From Paeniglutamicibacter antarcticus (GTDB lineage: Bacteria > Actinomycetota > Actinomycetes > Actinomycetales > Micrococcaceae), in assembly GCF_900010755.1 (NCBI RefSeq), contig NZ_CZJT01000111.1, forward strand, positions 41,539-105,538: a DNA stretch of 64,000 nt, written 5' to 3'. The notes beneath the pieces were generated by a model, which was not told the DNA's origin, made no database searches, and worked only from the letters and a program-made list of their open reading frames with translations. The position numbers and the translations under genes were made by a program. Below, one piece after another: positions 60,354 to 64,000 of this stretch. Positions within the stretch are counted from its first letter, which is position 1, and each line of letters opens with the position of its first letter.

Positions 60354-61199
60354 ATGGATAAGAACAAGTACGCGGAACTAGACGCATTTCGACCCCTCGA
60401 TTCTGCTCCCCAAGGCGATTTGGACGAGGCCGGACAGATCAGGGCGAACGCGAGGTTGCAGCAAATTCTCGCCAGCGATCCGGACAACGGAAATACCGAG
60501 AACGGTGCTATCGGCAAACGCCGATCCAGACCTGCACGTCGGATAGCGGCCCCTATTGCTCTGGCCGCGGTGGCTGCCATCACCGCAACGGTGGTGCTCC
60601 TACCGGGGGCGGGAGGCAACGATGCGGCGTATGCGTCATGGAATGCTGTGCCGGGTTCCATCAGCAGCGCCGACAGGGCCGTGGCCGATGCGGCCTGCCG
60701 TGGCCGCCTGGACCTGGCCTCCCCGCAATTGGATCTTGCCGAACGACGGGGTGAATGGGTGGTCTTGCTGTACACCGCTACCGAACACATGGCAGGTATG
60801 TGCCTAGCCCACCTGCCTGCCGGGGCCGCGAAAGCCAACGACATTGATGTCAGCCAAGGTGGCGGCGACCAGGGGTTCCTCCCGGTTTCCGGGGAGTTCA
60901 CCGAGGGAAACATTGCCGAATTTCGCGGTGGCAATATATTCGGGTTCGGTGATCGTCCCGAAATTGCACTCACCCACGGGAACGTGGGTGAGGATGTGGC
61001 AGCCGTAACGATCACGACCCCGGACGGCCAATTGGTCGAAGCCACGGTGCAGGACGGCAAATACGCTGCTTGGTGGCCGGGTAAGGCCCTCGGCGGCGAA
61101 TTGGAGGGCAATGGGGGACCTGCTCCAGATATCTCCTACACAATCACGCTGAACGACCAAACAGTCATCGAAGACGCAACTCCAAGGAAACCGGCCTAG
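60354..61199 (+). CDS. Membrane protein co-transcribed with the ECF sigma factor
   Basis: 281 residues from ATG 60354 (GGAG 8 bases upstream). Cytoplasmic N-terminus of about 65 residues, one helix (about 64-84: IAAPIALAAVAAITATVVLL), then a 195-residue external beta-rich domain with two Cys. The topology fits an anti-sigma factor with an external sensor domain, but the zinc-type HxxxCxxC motif is absent. Role inferred from position only. Confidence 0.78.
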   Translation: MDKNKYAELDAFRPLDSAPQGDLDEAGQIRANARLQQILASDPDNGNTENGAIGKRRSRPARRIAAPIALAAVAAITATVVLLPGAGGNDAAYASWNAVPGSISSADRAVADAACRGRLDLASPQLDLAERRGEWVVLLYTATEHMAGMCLAHLPAGAAKANDIDVSQGGGDQGFLPVSGEFTEGNIAEFRGGNIFGFGDRPEIALTHGNVGEDVAAVTITTPDGQLVEATVQDGKYAAWWPGKALGGELEGNGGPAPDISYTITLNDQTVIEDATPRKPA

Positions 61200-61542
61200 A
61201 ACGACCCGGTGGCGCGTGGGCGCGACGAGCAATCCGGCACAATTCCGGAAGCTTCGTCGCGCCCATTCCATCTTTCGGTGCTTCACCTTGCGAACTAGAC
61301 CGAGCATCTCATTGCCACGGGGGCAGTCGCATCGTCCTGCTTGGGGCCTGTCCGGATTGACATTTTGGACTGTCCCGCAGGCCCGTCCTCTAGAGGATCG
61401 CCCGCAAGAGGAATGCTCTACGGGACAGTGACACTCTAGGAAACCTTCGGTTCAGCTGCGACAATTCCTTTCACTGGACTGCACCTTTTCGGACCCCGTT
61501 CAGACCTTATAAGTTTTTGCTGACGAGGCTGGTGAGAGTGCA
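61200..61542. other. Gap with repeat copy 15
   Basis: 340 bases without a gene. Besides the repeat, TCCTCTAGAGGA (61386-61397) is a perfect palindrome. Confidence 0.5.
61371..61426 (+). repeat. Cassette-boundary repeat, copy 15 (extended)
   Basis: TGTCCCGCAGGCCCG (61371-61385) begins the unit and GCCCGCAAGAGGAATGC with TCTACGGGAC (61400-61425) ends it, so two left halves face one right half. TGTCCCG and CGGGACA are exact complements. Confidence 0.75.
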
Positions 61543-61740
61543 ATGAAAGCCAAAATGCTGCTTCTACTGATTACCTTGGGCCTCGGAACGCTGCTGGTAG
61601 TCACGGCGCAGCTCCTGCCTGAGTACCACGATGCCCTGTTTGCAGCACTTCCGGTCTTGGCGATCGTTTTCGGCATCGTGCTGATGATCCTGGCGTTCAG
61701 GAAGAAGTCCCGAGCCAATGATGTACCAGACCGAAAGTAA
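61543..61740 (+). CDS. Small two-helix membrane protein
   Basis: 65 residues. Helices at about 4-24 and 32-51 with a short EYHDA loop, then a basic tail (FRKKSRANDVPDRK). Similar size and topology to the duplicated 75-residue protein but no clear sequence relation. It is the only gene between repeat copies 15 and 16. Confidence 0.65.
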   Translation: MKAKMLLLLITLGLGTLLVVTAQLLPEYHDALFAALPVLAIVFGIVLMILAFRKKSRANDVPDRK

Positions 61741-61903
61741 CTGGCCCGGCGAACCCGTTCCTAGACCATCATGGCCACCGTTCTGGTAGACATCTTGAAG
61801 TAGATGCTGGCCGCGTTCGTCATATTTGCCGACAGGATGCAGCGCCCTGCCAAATGGGGGCCGGACATAGCTGCCAGCGCCATGCAATGGCGTGGCATGA
61901 GCC

Positions 61904-61930
61904 ATCCCGCAGCGGGAACCCTCATCGGAC
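61904..61930 (+). repeat. Cassette-boundary repeat, copy 16
   Basis: ATCCCGCAGCGGGAACCCTC then ATCGGAC. Confidence 0.75.
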
Positions 61931-62027
61931 GTTCTTTGTGGCATTGCTGTTCAGTACCGCCAGACAACCGCCTGTATTTGACCGCTATTGCCACCCTTTT
62001 TTATGCGCTGTCGTGTTCAATGGGGGT

Positions 62028-62519
62028 ATGGAGATACGCCCGTGCACAGACGATGACCTCGCCATTCTTTCCTCAAGCTGGAAAGTCCAAGGGGGCGTCC
62101 ACGAATCCCACCACTCCGGTCAGCGCACCGGTGACACGACGTACCTGGTTGCCTGGAGAGGTGAAGAGCCTCTGGGTTCGGGAGTCGTGCAGTGGGGTGG
62201 ATGCGTTGGAGCCAAAGCCCGGGTGGCGTTCCCGCGGGCCGTGGAGATTAACCATTTGCAGGTCCGCGACGAGTATCGCAGCCAAGGGGTTGGGACCGCG
62301 TTGATCGCCACAGCGGAGCAACTAATCCTGCGCGAGGGAAGGCTACAGGTAGCGGTGGGCGTGGCCGATGACAATCCCCATGCTGAACGCTTGTATTTGA
62401 GTCTGGGGTACCGTAGGACCGGGATTGTTGATGTCAGTGAATACCAGTGGGTCTCGGATGATGGAACTGTCCAGCAGGCCAGAGAACACGATCAACTGCT
62501 CGTCAAGGACCTAGCTTAA
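62028..62519 (+). CDS. GNAT-family N-acetyltransferase
   Basis: 163 residues from ATG 62028. MEIRPCTDDDLAIL, then the acetyl-CoA motif LQVRDEYRSQGVGTALIATA (about 85-104) and NPHAERLYLSLGYRRTGIVD, are textbook GNAT blocks. It is the third GNAT in the repeat-rich region. The frame is open from 61854 but without family sequence. Substrate unknown. Confidence 0.92.
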   Translation: MEIRPCTDDDLAILSSSWKVQGGVHESHHSGQRTGDTTYLVAWRGEEPLGSGVVQWGGCVGAKARVAFPRAVEINHLQVRDEYRSQGVGTALIATAEQLILREGRLQVAVGVADDNPHAERLYLSLGYRRTGIVDVSEYQWVSDDGTVQQAREHDQLLVKDLA

Positions 62520-62573
62520 GGTACTGACCGACATTGCGGAAGGCGCCCGATTTTTCGTACGAGGCAACCCCGA

Positions 62574-62594
62574 TAGCGGAACCCCGTGCGGGAC
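62574..62594 (+). repeat. Cassette-boundary repeat, copy 17
   Basis: TAGCGGAACCCCG then TGCGGGAC. Its right half starts duplicated block B. Confidence 0.75.
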
Positions 62595-63070
62595 GGCTAA
62601 TTTGTTTGCAAAAGGGAGCGTCTCGCACGGGCATAGTGCCGGTTCCTCGATGTTGCGTGAGGCTGATGTGACCTTGGACGGTGAGCCGCAATGCTGCACC
62701 CCTTGAAATGGCGTAGGAGACAGTAATCTGGGTTGACGAGCTGTTCGGAGTTCCCCGGAAGCGGATGAGGCCCTGGAAGCGCGCCAGTCGGCTGGCCAAA
62801 TGAAGGAGTGCGTAGTGGGTTCGAATCGGAGAGTCGTATGGTCCGTGGCCCTTGGGGTGAGCTTGACCGCGTTGGTGTGCAGCGGGATTGCCCTGTATTC
62901 AACAGGGGTCATCATGGATGAGAACAACTTGGACTTGGGACCAGCCCCGCTTCTTTGGGTGATGGCGATTATTGGCGTCTTGGGACTGCTGATTAGCTTG
63001 CCTGGCTGGTTGGCTGCCAGAGAAACCAAAAACCGTTCCTAAAGTTGTACCCATGGTCCGTAACGGGAAC
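62590..63070 (+). repeat. Duplicated cassette, copy B
   Basis: 481 bases, nearly the same as 49489-49967, bounded by repeat copies 17 and 18. Confidence 0.9.
62815..63042 (+). CDS. Small membrane protein, duplicated in the window (copy B)
   Basis: 75 residues from GTG 62815 (AAGGAG 6 bases upstream; an ATG at 62800 is the alternative). Same two-helix layout as the product at 49712, with three substitutions. Conservation of both protein and leader suggests a recent duplication and intact function. Confidence 0.8.
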   Translation: MGSNRRVVWSVALGVSLTALVCSGIALYSTGVIMDENNLDLGPAPLLWVMAIIGVLGLLISLPGWLAARETKNRS

Positions 63071-63071
63071 G
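63056..63071 (+). repeat. Cassette-boundary repeat, copy 18 (left half)
   Basis: GTCCGTAACGGGAACG, the same as copy 5 up to the last base. The right half is not recognisable (CTAAAGAGAACC). Confidence 0.55.
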
Positions 63072-63135
63072 CTAAAGAGAACCTTGAATTACTTCATAGT
63101 TCATCCACACATACTGCACTTCGAAGGACCCCCTG

Positions 63136-63660
63136 ATGCGTAATCTTGATGAAGTGCTCAAAGATATGGAAGAACTGCCACGTTACACGCAACCCACGGT
63201 GCTCTCGGGACAAGAAGCGGCGTTACTAACCTCCCTCTTGGGAGAGCAAGGGCTAGAGCTCTTAAACTTTCTTGATGGCCGGGAACAATGCGCGGACATC
63301 GCCTGGAACTTGGATTCAATCAGTGGCTTTGCAAACACCATGTTTGCCGATCTTCTGGGTGCTGAGGCGCCCTATACAATTGTCGCGTTCTCCGGAAGCG
63401 GAGATGCCTGGGCAATTGATTGGGCAGATGCCAAGATGGTCTTTTTAAACCATGACGGCATGGAGCAAGACACGGATTATCCCATGGTGGTTCCGCTAGG
63501 CATAGAATTTGAGGAACTGGTGCGAGTCGCCGATGCGTGGGCTGATTATGAAGAACGAGTTGACGCGGAAGAAATCGACGAAGAAATATTGCTTAGCGAT
63601 TTCCTTCGCCGGTTGGAAGCGTTCAAACCCAACACGGCAAATAACTGGCCATACGCCTAA
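63136..63660 (+). CDS. Hypothetical acidic protein, possibly SUKH/SMI1-KNR4-like
   Basis: 174 residues, strongly acidic. FSGSGDAWAIDWADAKMVFLN and the following IEFEELVRVADAWADYEE resemble the core of SUKH-type immunity proteins, in which an alpha/beta unit presents a Gly/Asp loop. No toxin gene is adjacent, so an immunity role is speculation. Its base composition is more AT-rich than the core genes, consistent with acquisition. Confidence 0.6.
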   Translation: MRNLDEVLKDMEELPRYTQPTVLSGQEAALLTSLLGEQGLELLNFLDGREQCADIAWNLDSISGFANTMFADLLGAEAPYTIVAFSGSGDAWAIDWADAKMVFLNHDGMEQDTDYPMVVPLGIEFEELVRVADAWADYEERVDAEEIDEEILLSDFLRRLEAFKPNTANNWPYA

Positions 63661-64000
63661 GGAATTTAAGCAAACCAACCCTGTCTATTTGCTAAAACGG
63701 GTCTGCTGAAGCTTTGGTTGAGTCCAAGACTGCATAGCCACTACCGGTGTCCCGCAAGCCGGTCGGCTAGCGGAACGCACCCCGTCCTGACCTGTTACTT
63801 AAGAAATTCTGAGATTCACAGGAAAACCGACAGTCCCGTAACCCCCGTCCGGTGAAACGTCCGGTGCCCGGGCGGCGGATTTTATCGGTCGACGCAACAA
63901 AAGGACTATATAGGGGCGTTTTTCCCTGTGCTATGGAGACTACCCCACGAGCCTTGCCGGGGCATTGTGTTCTTCCCTGAACCTTGCGGCTGGGGTGTCG
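63661..64000. other. Right-edge gap with repeat copy 19
   Basis: 340 bases without a supported gene. A further GTCCCGTAAC-like segment occurs near 63834, hinting that the array continues beyond the window. Confidence 0.5.
63749..63780 (+). repeat. Cassette-boundary repeat, copy 19
   Basis: GTCCCGCAAGCCGGTCGGC then TAGCGGAACGCAC: a clear left half and core; right half degenerate. Confidence 0.6.

Noticed and set aside
46164..63780. The repeats as ordinary terminators
   Set aside because: They lack T runs, keep one orientation regardless of gene direction, and also occur between divergent genes where no terminator is needed.
46164..63780. A classical integron
   Set aside because: The core bases do not fit RYYYAAC/GTTRRRY, cargo genes lie on both strands, several units hold whole operons, and no IntI-like gene is present.
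1..64000. CRISPR arrays
   Set aside because: No regularly spaced direct repeats with unique spacers; the boundary repeats are hundreds of bases apart with genes between.

Overview
The window is about 64 kb of high-GC DNA from an actinobacterium. The gene order rne-rplU-rpmA-obgE-proB-proA-nadD-rsfS, the nrdHIEF class Ib reductase genes, the many apparently leaderless starts and the overall protein character point to Micrococcaceae (Arthrobacter / Paeniglutamicibacter / Glutamicibacter type). That placement is inference from gene order and sequence style; no search was run.

Region 1 (1-13.3 kb) is core: a DsbB/VKOR-type membrane oxidoreductase, a very long RNase E/G, ribosomal proteins bL21 and bL27, the GTPase Obg, the first two proline enzymes, NAD adenylyltransferase, a large Ala/Pro/Lys-rich tail-anchored protein, ribosome silencing factor and tRNA-Ala(GGC). 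Region 2 (13.3-25 kb) holds single enzymes and regulators: a methyltransferase, a berberine-bridge-type oxidoreductase, ArfB, a UbiB-like kinase, a hydrolase, a TetR/monooxygenase divergent pair, and a vitamin B6 module (YggS plus pyridoxal kinase). Region 3 (25-31 kb) is nrdHIE and nrdF, with an NrdR-box-like site upstream and a very strong hairpin between nrdE and nrdF, followed by an intact ISL3-family element with 24-bp inverted ends and a perfect 8-bp target duplication. Region 4 (31-46 kb) is metabolic: SGNH hydrolase, AlkD-like protein, old yellow enzyme, XRE-cupin regulator with a thioredoxin-reductase-like flavoprotein, pyruvate oxidase, thioesterase/GntR/MHS transporter, and a GlxA-type AraC regulator with an isochorismatase-like hydrolase.

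Region 5 (about 46.2 kb to the right edge) is different. It contains small genes on both strands: little membrane proteins, lipoproteins, GNAT acetyltransferases, an MFS/TetR pair, a PadR operon and an ECF sigma operon. Most are separated by a short imperfect palindromic repeat with halves like GTCCCGCA and TGCGGGAC around a GGAACC core. Every copy I found is in the same orientation whatever the direction of the neighbouring genes. One unit, with a 75-residue membrane protein, occurs twice 13 kb apart, and both ends of the duplicated block fall inside copies of the repeat. This looks like a cassette array with attachment-site-like repeats, related in principle to integron cassettes, though no recombinase gene is visible here. 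It is the most interesting feature of the window.

All similarity statements come from reading motifs and family knowledge. Start sites were chosen from Shine-Dalgarno spacing or from a TAnnnT hexamer 5-7 nt before the start codon, which suggests a leaderless transcript.
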